Positions 56,108-64,000 of a stretch of 64,000 nt of DNA are shown one piece after another. The DNA comes from Catenovulum maritimum. GTDB taxonomy: Bacteria > Pseudomonadota > Gammaproteobacteria > Enterobacterales > Alteromonadaceae. Location: NCBI RefSeq assembly GCF_001050375.1, contig NZ_KQ130488.1:140443-204442 (forward strand). Reading direction: 5' to 3'. Under the pieces are notes generated by a model. It did not search any database, was not told where the DNA came from, and saw only the letters and a program-made list of their open reading frames with translations. How positions within the stretch are numbered: the stretch's first letter is position 1; each line of letters starts with the position of its first letter. A program made the position numbers and the translations under genes.

Positions 56108-57742
56108 TTAAACAACACCCTTGATTGCAATATTTAAGGCTTCTTCTCTAGAATTAACAAACAAACTCGCATTCAGCTGCTTATTCATTCCACATAGCTT
56201 ATTCTTATTAGTATCAGACTGACAAACCACACTAACCGTTTTGTTTGATTCTAACGCCTCTAAAATCATATTTTCAATTGATAAAGAAATTGTATCATCA
56301 ATTAAAGATACGTCTGTTAAATCGATAACCACAGAGTCATGCTCAGCAATGGCCGAACGTTCTCTAGATAAAGCTTTAGAGACACCGAATATCATAGGTC
56401 CACTGAGGTAAAAGTATAGGATTTTACCTTTGCCGGAGTTAAGTAATTGACGTTCACGTTCGGATAAAGGCAACTCATCATCCAAATCTGAAATAGCCTT
56501 AATCTGCTTAGATTGGCTTCGACTCAGCTTTTCTATGATAATTATATTAGCGGCAAAGAGACCAATTCCAACAGCTACCATTAAATCAACCAAAACTGTC
56601 AGTAGTAAAACTGAATACATGATTAAAGTAGATTGCCAAGAGACTTTATGCGCTCGCTTGATAAAGCTCCAATCTAAAATGTTAATACCTACTTTTACTG
56701 CAATCGCAGCTAATAATGCCAATGGTATTGTACTAATAAGTGACGCCGCGCCAAATAATGCAACTGCTAGAACCAGTACGCGTGAAACACCAGACCATGC
56801 GGTTCGTGCGCCGGCTTGTATGTTAACAACGGTTCCCATGGTCGCACCCGCACCTGGCAAACCACCAAATAAGCCTGATGCTAAATTACCAATACCTTGA
56901 CCAATTAATTCTTTATTCGACTTGTGTTCAGTTCGAGTTAAGTTATCTGCGATGACAGACGTAAGCATAGAATCTATACATCCGAGCATGGCTAACACAA
57001 GCGCATCAACAATCATAGTTTGCCATTGAGAAACGGTAAAAGTTGGCATAATCATATCTGGAAAACTAACAGATACTTCACCAATACGGCGAATATCATC
57101 ACCATTAATAAAGTAAATTGATGCTATGGTCACCAATACAAGTGCAATGAGCTGGGCTGGTATCACTTTAGTCAGCTTTTTAGGCGTAAAGAAAAGCATC
57201 GCAAGTGTGACAATAAATAGAGCAAATTCAGCAGGATGAATATTGGAAAATATATCAGATAGACTTGTTAGCGTACCAATAACACCACCACCAGGTGCTG
57301 CTTGGCCTAAAGCGGGTGCAATTTGCATCACAATCAAAATACAACCAATACCAGACATGAAGCCTGATACCACGCTGTAAGGCATCAGTGTAATATATTT
57401 ACCCAGCTTCAATAATCCAAATATGATTTGGAATACACCCGCAAGCATAACCACAGTGAAGGCCATCGCTAAGCCATTTTCAGGATCTGCTGCTATTAAG
57501 GAGGCAATAACAGCTGTCATCAATACTGTCATTGGTCCGGTTGGTTCAGAGATCAGTGTTGGTGTGCCACCAAAAATTGCAGCAAATAGGCCTACCAATA
57601 AGGCACCATACAAGCCAGCTTCAGGCCCTAAACCAGATGCAACGCCAAATGTCAGTGCTAAGGGTAAGGATACAATTGCAGCTGTCACGCCACCTAAAAT
57701 ATCACCGCGTAAGTTCAAGCGATGAAATAAATTGAACATCAA
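56108..57742 (-). CDS. SulP family transporter, probable bicarbonate or sulfate carrier
   Basis: Inner-membrane SulP/SLC26 anion transporter of 544 residues. Hydrophobic core (about 12-400) begins LRGDILGGVTAAIVSLPLALTFGVASGLGPEAGLYGALLVGLFAAIFGGTPTLISEPTGPM in outline, and the C-terminal STAS domain is at about 430-540. Its gene is divergent from a beta-carbonic anhydrase with a 200-bp gap, and this pairing elsewhere marks bicarbonate uptake; fusion of SulP with carbonic anhydrase is also known. A role in importing sulfate released by the neighbouring sulfatase is the alternative. Both are inference. Confidence 0.9.
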   Translation of the reverse strand: MMFNLFHRLNLRGDILGGVTAAIVSLPLALTFGVASGLGPEAGLYGALLVGLFAAIFGGTPTLISEPTGPMTVLMTAVIASLIAADPENGLAMAFTVVMLAGVFQIIFGLLKLGKYITLMPYSVVSGFMSGIGCILIVMQIAPALGQAAPGGGVIGTLTSLSDIFSNIHPAEFALFIVTLAMLFFTPKKLTKVIPAQLIALVLVTIASIYFINGDDIRRIGEVSVSFPDMIMPTFTVSQWQTMIVDALVLAMLGCIDSMLTSVIADNLTRTEHKSNKELIGQGIGNLASGLFGGLPGAGATMGTVVNIQAGARTAWSGVSRVLVLAVALFGAASLISTIPLALLAAIAVKVGINILDWSFIKRAHKVSWQSTLIMYSVLLLTVLVDLMVAVGIGLFAANIIIIEKLSRSQSKQIKAISDLDDELPLSERERQLLNSGKGKILYFYLSGPMIFGVSKALSRERSAIAEHDSVVIDLTDVSLIDDTISLSIENMILEALESNKTVSVVCQSDTNKNKLCGMNKQLNASLFVNSREEALNIAIKGVV

Positions 57743-57945
57743 ATCATTTACCTCCGATATTTTAGCGACATTGTAGCTAACTTAACTTAAATGTAAATTC
57801 AGGATTTCGACTTGCAGAGCGCTATCGAATAAAAGTTGCTAAATTAAGAGATTAATGCAAAATCTTTACCCTAAAATATCAGCTTTGTTCTTAAATCACG
57901 CAAAGCAGGATAAAATAGTTAGACCACTATAGAGAGAAGCTAATT

Positions 57946-58578
57946 TTGGAAGATATTATTCGCGGCGTCCTCTCTTTTCAAAAGCATGGTTTTGAAAAGA
58001 GAAAAAACTTATTTAAAGAACTTGCGACAGGCCAAAATCCAAAAGCACTCTTTATTACTTGCTCTGATTCAAGAATAGATCCCAATTTACTAACCGACTC
58101 TGAACCCGGCGAGCTTTTCATCTGCCGTAATGCTGGAAATATAGTTCCGCCCCATACCAGCGCAACGGGTGGAACGACAGCTTCGATAGAATATGCTGTC
58201 AGTGTATTAGGCGTGGCTGACATTATAATCTGTGGGCACTCTGACTGTGGGGCTATGAAAGGCGTGATTAACTCGGAAAGTTTAAATAAGGTGCCACACG
58301 TCAAAGAGTGGTTAGGTCACTGTGCAAATGCTAAAGAGCAGGTTAAAAGTAAACATGCAGGTTGCTTAACCGAGTCTCATATTGAAGAGTTAACTCAAGC
58401 TAATGTGCTTTCGCAATTACAACATTTACGCTCGCATCCAAGTGTGGCTGAAAAATTAGCTAACGGCGAAGTCCATCTTCACGCTTGGGTCTACGGCATA
58501 AAAAATGGCCAAGTAAACGTGTACTGCGAAAAGTCAGGGAGTTTTATCCCATTCACTTCAGCATATCCAAACAGTTAA
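57946..58578 (+). CDS. Beta-class carbonic anhydrase
   Basis: Zinc enzyme that interconverts CO2 and bicarbonate, 210 residues. Zinc ligands are Cys39 and His98/Cys101, with the Asp41-Arg43 dyad (CSDSR...GHSDCGAM); RNAGNIVPP and the C-terminal LHAWVYGIKNGQVNVYCEKSGSF are also conserved. The start is TTG at 57946 (MEDIIRGVLSFQ) with AGAGAGAAG upstream. It is transcribed away from the SulP gene. TTGTTC and GATAAA spaced 18 bp, about 40 bases upstream, may be its promoter. Confidence 0.94.
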   Translation: MEDIIRGVLSFQKHGFEKRKNLFKELATGQNPKALFITCSDSRIDPNLLTDSEPGELFICRNAGNIVPPHTSATGGTTASIEYAVSVLGVADIIICGHSDCGAMKGVINSESLNKVPHVKEWLGHCANAKEQVKSKHAGCLTESHIEELTQANVLSQLQHLRSHPSVAEKLANGEVHLHAWVYGIKNGQVNVYCEKSGSFIPFTSAYPNS

Positions 58579-58761
58579 ATAACCTTATGTAATAACAAAT
58601 TTATTCCATATATCAGTAAAGAATACATCTGAGCTTGAATAAAAATTTGGTGGAAGTAACACTCTGCAGGAATAAAGAAAAATCCCAAGCGTAGAAATTA
58701 TTGTATTTGAACAAACGCATGTATAATAAAGCGATACGCCATCAATCTTAAAAAGATATTA

Positions 58762-59214
58762 ATGACAGAACTTGACGAGCAACTAAATAACCCACTCCAT
58801 GGCCTAAAACTTGAGCAATTATTAACTGAATTGGTTGATCATTATGGCTGGGAAATCTTAGCTGAGTATACCAATATCAACTGTTTTAAAAAGAATCCAA
58901 GTATAGCTTCAAGCTTAAAGTTTTTAAGAAAAACAGAATGGGCAAGAGAAAAAATGGAGCGTTTTTATCTTTATCAGTTTAAAAGTTTACCTAAAGCAGA
59001 TGATGCCAACTATGAACTACCACCAAGAAAGCGAATTATCCCAGCTCACATAAAACCAAGAGAGCCTAGGGTATTACTGCCGGGTCAGGCTCCACCACCA
59101 AAACAAAGAATGCTGGGTCGTGAAAAAGCAAAAACAAGTTCAAAGCCTGTACGTAAAAATAAACCAAGTCAAGCAAACGACGTTTGGGATCCTTGGGGCT
59201 TAAATAAAAAGTAA
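58762..59214 (+). CDS. VF530 (DUF2132) family DNA-binding-like protein
   Basis: Protein of 150 residues. The first half (about 8-70; [61 protein letters not shown] in outline) is the VF530 domain, a small helical fold known by structure and proposed to bind DNA. The second half is a basic, Pro/Lys-rich tail with no family. It is a single gene convergent with rluF, 11 bp away. Biological role unknown. Confidence 0.85.
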   Translation: MTELDEQLNNPLHGLKLEQLLTELVDHYGWEILAEYTNINCFKKNPSIASSLKFLRKTEWAREKMERFYLYQFKSLPKADDANYELPPRKRIIPAHIKPREPRVLLPGQAPPPKQRMLGREKAKTSSKPVRKNKPSQANDVWDPWGLNKK

Positions 59215-59225
59215 TAATCTGTTAT

Positions 59226-60185
59226 TTACTTTCGCTTGTTTGTTGGTTTTCTGCTCGGTTTTTTTGCCACTTGACCTTTAATCGTATGTTTTGGCTTAGC
59301 AGGACCTCTACGACCTTCTGGAACTGGCTTTGCTGATTTTTTATTCTTGCTTGGCGATTTCTTAGATTGGCCAGTGTTGGACGGTTTTCGTTTCTGTCCA
59401 GAGCGCGAATTAGTCGCCGATTTCTTAGTTCGACTTTGAACACCTTCCTGCGCTAAACCAGTAGAATCAGCAACTGCAGTGTTAATCTCTTCCATTTCTT
59501 TCGCAGTTAACTTACGCCATTCACCTGGTTTTAAGCTGCCTAACGAAACATTCATAATCCTGACACGTTTTAATTTGGTTACTTCATAACCGAAATATTC
59601 AGCCATACGTCGAATTTGACGATTAAGGCCCTCTGTAAGAATGATTTTAAAGACATACTGACTAACCATATTGATTTTACATGGCTTAGTCACAGTACCT
59701 AAAATAGGAACGCCTTGAGACATCTTAGTCAGAAATTGATTATTGATAGGTTTATCAACAGTAACCAAATATTCTTTATCATGAGCATTTTCAGCTCGAA
59801 GGATTTTATTAACTATATCACCATCACTGGTCAAGAATATCAGCCCTTCTGACATTTTATCTAAACGACCAATAGGGAAAATTCTTTTTTTATAACCTAT
59901 GGCGTCAATAATATTCCCGCGAACATTACGCTCAGTGGTACTGGTGATATTAATCGGTTTGTTGTAAGCAATGTATTCACGATCTGCTTGCGAGTTTTGA
60001 TTTGCTCGCCCTTTGATTTTGCGGCCATCAACACAAACCTGGTCACCTGGCTTATACCTAGCACCTAGCTCAGGCTTTTTACCATTAAATAAGACTCGAT
60101 TCTCTTCAATTAACTTGTCTGCTTCCCTTCTAGAGCAATAGCCAGAATCACTGATAAATTTATTGAGTCGAATACCATCTTGCAT
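59226..60185 (-). CDS. rluF: 23S rRNA pseudouridine synthase RluF
   Basis: Modifies U2604 of 23S rRNA (and some tRNA-Tyr U35 in E. coli). It has 319 residues. An N-terminal S4 domain (about 4-60; [23 protein letters not shown]) is followed by the catalytic domain with the Asp near 105 in [38 protein letters not shown] (in part), which is the RluF/RluB type. A long basic, low-complexity tail (about 240-319, Lys/Arg/Pro/Ser-rich) is longer than in E. coli. Convergent with the VF530 gene. Confidence 0.93.
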   Translation of the reverse strand: MQDGIRLNKFISDSGYCSRREADKLIEENRVLFNGKKPELGARYKPGDQVCVDGRKIKGRANQNSQADREYIAYNKPINITSTTERNVRGNIIDAIGYKKRIFPIGRLDKMSEGLIFLTSDGDIVNKILRAENAHDKEYLVTVDKPINNQFLTKMSQGVPILGTVTKPCKINMVSQYVFKIILTEGLNRQIRRMAEYFGYEVTKLKRVRIMNVSLGSLKPGEWRKLTAKEMEEINTAVADSTGLAQEGVQSRTKKSATNSRSGQKRKPSNTGQSKKSPSKNKKSAKPVPEGRRGPAKPKHTIKGQVAKKPSRKPTNKRK

Positions 60186-60363
60186 TGAGTTTGCACCTTA
60201 AAAATTTTGAAAAATTATACGCTAAATAGAAAAATTTGCGAACAAGGCTATATCAAAAGGTTATAAAAATAGTAGAAATAACTAGTTTAATTAAATCTAA
60301 AACAAGCTATCTTTAGTTAAGATTTTAAATTTAAATAAAAAACAACTAAGCAAGGATTGCTAA

Positions 60364-61101
60364 ATGGTCAACGTGTTAAATTTATTCACGCCTTTCACTC
60401 CCCAGACGGCAAAAATTAATGCACGCATCAGTAAGCCTGAATGTGTCATAGGAGAATACTTTCAGCTTGAACTCGATATATTAAGTGGAAATATTGAGCA
60501 ACATATTAGCTCAATTAAAACTCAAGTAGACTGCTATCTGGAAGACGTAAATGCCACAACCAAAACTGAGAAAACGACAATAACATCCTATCAATTAGAA
60601 AAGAATATTGTCTTAAGCCCGAATACGAAAATCAGCCAAAGTTACGATTTATATTTACCACTCGATAGTCCTATCACTATGCCTGGCTGTAGGTTTGAAG
60701 TATCAACTTCTATATGTCACGCAAATGAAGCTGTATACCAGGATAGGATTTCAATCTATGCACAACCGAATAAACTTTTAGCGGCTTGGTTTAGCTGTTT
60801 AGCTAAATTAAACCTCAAACAATCCAACTATTGGATAGCCGACCGCCATAACAGAACCCATTTTAATTTTGCTTATCAACAAAAGTATCGTTACATCAAT
60901 ATGGGAAGTTCGGAGCTCCCCAATAAATTTTTTATCATTTTCAGTTATGAGTCTTATCCAGATTACTTAGATATCAATATAGATTTACAAAAATCTAATT
61001 ACCGCTCTTCGCAAGAGTCGTTCAGAATTACAATAACTAATCAAAATAACCATGACCTAAGAGAGATATTGATTAAGCAAATTAAAGAGTTCACTAATTA
61101 G
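60364..61101 (+). CDS. SpoOM-like arrestin-fold protein
   Basis: Protein of 245 residues without signal peptide. The N-terminal half (AKINARISKPECVIGEYFQLELDILSGNIEQHISSIKTQVDCYLE in outline) fits the SpoOM family, which has an arrestin-like fold and was named after a Bacillus sporulation-control protein. Gram-negative homologues exist and have no agreed role; this organism does not sporulate by any sign here. AAGGA precedes the ATG, and the gene is divergent from rluF and 38 bp upstream of tmcA, possibly cotranscribed. Confidence 0.75.
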   Translation: MVNVLNLFTPFTPQTAKINARISKPECVIGEYFQLELDILSGNIEQHISSIKTQVDCYLEDVNATTKTEKTTITSYQLEKNIVLSPNTKISQSYDLYLPLDSPITMPGCRFEVSTSICHANEAVYQDRISIYAQPNKLLAAWFSCLAKLNLKQSNYWIADRHNRTHFNFAYQQKYRYINMGSSELPNKFFIIFSYESYPDYLDINIDLQKSNYRSSQESFRITITNQNNHDLREILIKQIKEFTN

Positions 61102-61139
61102 TGTTATCATTAAACAAAGCTTTTTAATCGACGACTCAC

Positions 61140-63167
61140 GTGTTAACAAAAGATAATCTTAATCAATTAAAGCACAATGGATGGCGAACTTGTATTTTAC
61201 TAATCGGCGAAAAACGTTGGCGGAAAATGCAAGTAGAACAACTGACAAGTCTCTACCCTAAAGATACCGGCATAGAACTGACTAACCCATTGCAAGCTGC
61301 TAATTATCAGAACTATTTAGGACGCGAATTAAATTACCTGTGGTTTGATAGCGAGTATGGAATAAATCCAGATAAAGTCGCCGCATTATCCGGTTGTCTT
61401 TTACCTGGCGGTTTGTTGATACTTAGTTTTGAGCAAGTCGATAAGGATAATGATCTTAATAACTTCATGCCTTGGCAAAATGAAGATAAACCGTACATTA
61501 GCTTATTCAATCAACGTTTATTTAATTTAGCAAGTAAAAACAACAGAGTAATTACATATTATCAAGGTGCTAAAAACAAAGCGTACAAGGTAGAAAATTT
61601 AGACAAGATATGGTCTAGACCGAATAAGCTTACCCCAGAACAAGTTAATATAGTTAATAGCATAGGTCAGCAGTCTAAAGGGCACTTTTTAATTACGGCA
61701 GATAGAGGACGAGGAAAATCGGTTTGTTTAGCGCAACTAGCACTCGAGCTAGAAAAGATACATCCAAGCAAAGCGATATATGTCACGGCACCGAGTAAGA
61801 AAAATCTAGACAGTTTTTTCGAATGGCATAATCAACATACGATAGTCAGTAGCCAGTTAAACTATATTGCACCTGACGCACTCGCTAATTCAGCAAAACA
61901 AATAGACTTTTTACTGATTGATGAAGCCGCTGCAATACCAGAACAACTAAGACAGCAAATAGTAACTAAAGCTAGGCATGTCACTTACGCTACCACTCTG
62001 CATGGCTATGAAGGATCAGGGCAAACTTTCAACTTAAAATTTAAACAATTTTTAACGCGTCATGATTGTGGGTTAATGGAATATAAATTAACGACCCCTA
62101 TTCGTTGGAGCGAAAATGATCCACTCGAAGGCTGGTTAAACAGGACCTACTTGTTAAGTACGGATAATTCATCATACGACTTAAGTAAAAATATTAAGAT
62201 TGATTGGGTTAGTCCAATGCAGCTGATGAATGATGAATCAGAGCTAGAGCAAATTTTTGGATTACTATCACAAGCGCACTATCGAACAACACCCTCTGAT
62301 CTCAGATACATTTTAGACAGCCCTTCACTTTTAATAGCATGTATCAAAAATGATAGAAACCAAGTGGTTGCTTCAGCATTAATAAGTCAAGAAGGTAAAC
62401 TTGAACCCGATTTAACGGCACAAATCTTAAAAGGGGAAAGAAGACCTAAGGGACACTTGTTACCACAAAGTGTCATTGTCAGTTCAGGTCTAACTCAGTT
62501 TGCTAATATGCTAGGTTGGAGAATTGTTAGAATCGCAGTACAGCCTAATATCCAAACACTAGGACTTGGTTCTAAGTTACTACAATGGTTAACAAAAGAA
62601 GCAACAAAAAACAGCGAGATTGAGTATATTGCAACAAGCTTTTCATCAACTGACAACTTATTAACTTTTTGGAAAAAACAAAATTTTGATTTAATTCGGA
62701 CTGGTTTAACAAGAGATAAGGCCTCTGCTAATTTTTCTGTGATTATGTACAAGCCCATATCAAGCTTAGCAAATCAGCTAAATACTAAACTGACAATCAA
62801 TTGTTTAGAGCAAATTAATTACTATCTTGCTTCAAATTATGCTGATGTAAAGCCATCCCTACTCTGGCGTTGGTACTCTGCTCTATCGCCTAATATTGCC
62901 CATGACCAAATTATAGATAAAGAAGTAATATTGCTAGTTAGCACTACATCAGCTGATATCTATTCATTTAAGCCAAAATTAACAAACTTCTGTATTATGA
63001 ATGCAAATACTTTATTGCTGAAATTAAGTGAAAATGAATCAGATCTGCTAGCCCACTATTTTTTAAAACAATCTCCAATAGAGAAAATATGCGAAATGTT
63101 TAAATTTACCGGTAAAAAACAACTTACTCATAATATCCGTAAAATATTAGTAAAATTGTGTAGCTAA
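61140..63167 (+). CDS. tmcA: tRNA(Met) cytidine acetyltransferase TmcA
   Basis: RNA-helicase-like enzyme that makes N4-acetylcytidine at the wobble position of elongator tRNA-Met, 675 residues (E. coli 671). N-terminal domain (about 1-150), helicase with Walker A TADRGRGKSVCLAQLAL near 190 and Walker B LLIDEAAAIPEQ, GNAT acetyltransferase domain (SVIVSSGLTQFANMLGWRIVRIAVQP and GLGSKLLQWL, about 440-490), and the tRNA-binding C-terminus (about 520-670). The start is GTG at 61140. The next gene begins one base after its TAA. Confidence 0.95.
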   Translation: MLTKDNLNQLKHNGWRTCILLIGEKRWRKMQVEQLTSLYPKDTGIELTNPLQAANYQNYLGRELNYLWFDSEYGINPDKVAALSGCLLPGGLLILSFEQVDKDNDLNNFMPWQNEDKPYISLFNQRLFNLASKNNRVITYYQGAKNKAYKVENLDKIWSRPNKLTPEQVNIVNSIGQQSKGHFLITADRGRGKSVCLAQLALELEKIHPSKAIYVTAPSKKNLDSFFEWHNQHTIVSSQLNYIAPDALANSAKQIDFLLIDEAAAIPEQLRQQIVTKARHVTYATTLHGYEGSGQTFNLKFKQFLTRHDCGLMEYKLTTPIRWSENDPLEGWLNRTYLLSTDNSSYDLSKNIKIDWVSPMQLMNDESELEQIFGLLSQAHYRTTPSDLRYILDSPSLLIACIKNDRNQVVASALISQEGKLEPDLTAQILKGERRPKGHLLPQSVIVSSGLTQFANMLGWRIVRIAVQPNIQTLGLGSKLLQWLTKEATKNSEIEYIATSFSSTDNLLTFWKKQNFDLIRTGLTRDKASANFSVIMYKPISSLANQLNTKLTINCLEQINYYLASNYADVKPSLLWRWYSALSPNIAHDQIIDKEVILLVSTTSADIYSFKPKLTNFCIMNANTLLLKLSENESDLLAHYFLKQSPIEKICEMFKFTGKKQLTHNIRKILVKLCS

Positions 63168-63168
63168 G

Positions 63169-63747
63169 ATGAAATTGACGGTTAAACACACGAAAAAAAA
63201 ATTATTGAAAAAAATATGTTTGGTCTTAGCTTGCTCTTTTATTCCGATCAATCTAGCAAGTACAAAAGAGTTAGCGCCTATCTATATTCAAGCTGCAGCC
63301 TGTAAACAAAAGAAATGTTTTAACACTTATCGCAACTTGCTATTTTCAATCCACCAAACAGCCAACATTAAATACACTGCAAAATTAAAAAACAAGTTTA
63401 GTATTACTTCAAGTATCGTAAGCGATAGAAAAGCACTAGAAGCGCTGAGGCAGAAGATAAACTCAGATCTAAAAATACAAGTAACGGCATCGTTAATAGA
63501 TTTAAGTGGGCAATATTATTTAGACCTAGGCACCCAGCCGAATGAGACCCAAGCGAGCTGGTTGGTAAAATATGCTAACTATATAGCACGGGGTTTAAAC
63601 ATAAACTTCAAATCAAATAATGCAATGAAAAAAGAAAGCTTAATTCTTGTATTAGCAGGCCCGTATAAAGATTTAGCAATCGCCCAAGAAAACTTAGCCA
63701 TAATAAAATCTATACCCGAATTTAAGAGTGCATTTATTTTAAATTAG
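63169..63747 (+). CDS. Secreted protein coupled to tmcA, possible SPOR-like end
   Basis: Unrecognised protein of 192 residues with a basic N-terminus and signal peptide (about 1-31, ending INLAST). The mature part is basic and has a Cys pair (AAACKQKKCFNTYRNLL). The C-terminal stretch LILVLAGPYKDLAIAQENLAIIKSIPEFKSAFIL has the pattern of a SPOR domain (V-x-GP-x3-x2-A-x9-L-x2-I...AF), suggesting peptidoglycan binding, though a full domain is not clear. It starts one base after the tmcA stop and is probably translationally coupled to it. Confidence 0.65.
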   Translation: MKLTVKHTKKKLLKKICLVLACSFIPINLASTKELAPIYIQAAACKQKKCFNTYRNLLFSIHQTANIKYTAKLKNKFSITSSIVSDRKALEALRQKINSDLKIQVTASLIDLSGQYYLDLGTQPNETQASWLVKYANYIARGLNINFKSNNAMKKESLILVLAGPYKDLAIAQENLAIIKSIPEFKSAFILN

Positions 63748-63797
63748 CTACAAAAAAGTTTATATCAAAAAGTTAAGTAAATATTTTTACCAAAACG

Positions 63798-63827
63798 AAA
63801 AAAGCCCTTAGCTTTCGCTAAGGGCTT
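63798..63827 (-). terminator. Terminator of the rRNA operon
   Basis: AAGCCCTTAGC (63802-63812) pairs perfectly with GCTAAGGGCTT around a TTTC loop, and six Ts follow on the minus strand. It lies about 30 bases after the 5S rRNA 3' end. Confidence 0.92.
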
Positions 63828-63858
63828 AATCTTGTATAGCTTGCGCTATCTAATTAAG

Positions 63859-63976
63859 AGCCTGACAGTGTGCTACTCTCACATGGGAACTCCCACACTA
63901 CCATCGCCGCTATTAGGTTTCACTTCTGAGTTCGAAATGGATTCAGGTGGTTCCCTAATGCTATTGCCGTCAGGCA
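63859..63976 (-). rRNA. rrf: 5S ribosomal RNA
   Basis: The reverse complement begins TGCCTGACGGCAATAGC and ends with CTGTCAGGC, whose ends pair as helix I; the conserved CGAACTCAGAAGTGAAAC and GCGGCGATGGTAGTGTGGG segments match E. coli 5S rRNA. Length is about 118 nt. It is the last gene of an rRNA operon that enters from the right end; the 23S gene should lie beyond 64000. Confidence 0.96.
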
Positions 63977-64000
63977 TAAACTGTATCGTGAATGGATTTC

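Noticed and set aside
1648..57742. The two SulP genes as a recent duplication
   Set aside because: They differ throughout in sequence and length, and their gene neighbourhoods are unrelated.
1..64000. CRISPR arrays, prophage, insertion sequences, toxin-antitoxin or restriction systems
   Set aside because: I looked for regular spaced repeats, transposase or integrase motifs and defence genes on both strands and found none. RatA carries a toxin name but here is the conserved ratA-rnfH housekeeping pair.

Overview
The window is AT-rich DNA from a polarly flagellated marine gammaproteobacterium, most likely of the Alteromonadales (a Catenovulum/Alteromonas-like lineage; this is an inference from gene content and order, not a database match). 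Evidence: FlhF/FlhG polar-flagellum control genes, a Vibrio/Shewanella-style che operon carrying ParC and ParP, sigma-54 and sigma-28 flagellar promoters, the iscRSUA-hscBA-fdx operon, and a sulfatase plus a hybrid two-component regulator typical of marine polysaccharide degraders. Almost everything is chromosomal core. I see no phage, insertion sequence, CRISPR array or plasmid gene.

Layout. 1-4.9 kb: 3' end of a hybrid histidine kinase/receiver/AraC regulator, a SulP anion transporter, ratA-rnfH and smpB. 4.9-8.1 kb: clpA, clpS and a divergent cspD-like gene. 8.2-14.9 kb: flagellar block A, with flgBCDE (sigma-54 promoter, intrinsic terminator right after flgE), cheR and cheV on the minus strand and flgA, flgM, flgN on the plus strand (flgMN behind a sigma-28 promoter). 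14.9-19.9 kb: a repeat-containing secreted protein, an ankyrin lipoprotein, a DUF4250 protein, fbp, dnaB and alr. 19.9-32.8 kb: flagellar block B on the minus strand, flhA-flhF-flhG-fliA-cheY-cheZ-cheA-cheB-parC-parP-cheW-DUF2802, preceded by an unidentified 160-residue gene with its own sigma-28 promoter. 32.9-36 kb: tRNA-Tyr, a receiver-TPR protein and a LacI-type regulator. 36-44 kb: greA, carB, carA, dapB, a flavin reductase-like gene, tcdA and a small secreted protein. 44-49.4 kb: the complete isc operon (without iscX) with two IscR type 1-like boxes over its promoter. 49.7-54 kb: sppA, a cold-shock gene, asd and a peptide deformylase. 54.2-58.6 kb: a sulfatase, a second SulP transporter and a divergent beta-carbonic anhydrase. 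58.7-63.8 kb: a VF530-family gene, rluF, a SpoOM-like gene, tmcA and a secreted protein. 63.8-64 kb: 5S rRNA and the terminator of an rRNA operon entering from the right.

How the genes work together. The two flagellar blocks encode rod/hook parts, export gate, placement control, the late sigma factor FliA with its anti-sigma factor FlgM, and one full chemotaxis pathway whose arrays would be placed at the pole by ParC/ParP. Promoters fit the usual hierarchy: sigma-54 for flgB and flhA, sigma-28 for flgM and the 160-residue orphan. The most interesting leads are that orphan, a second sigma-28 promoter just after cheR, a triplicated motif in CheA next to ParP, and a terminator-like hairpin in the carA leader that overlaps a 16-codon reading frame. 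I did not find a clearly new multi-gene system.
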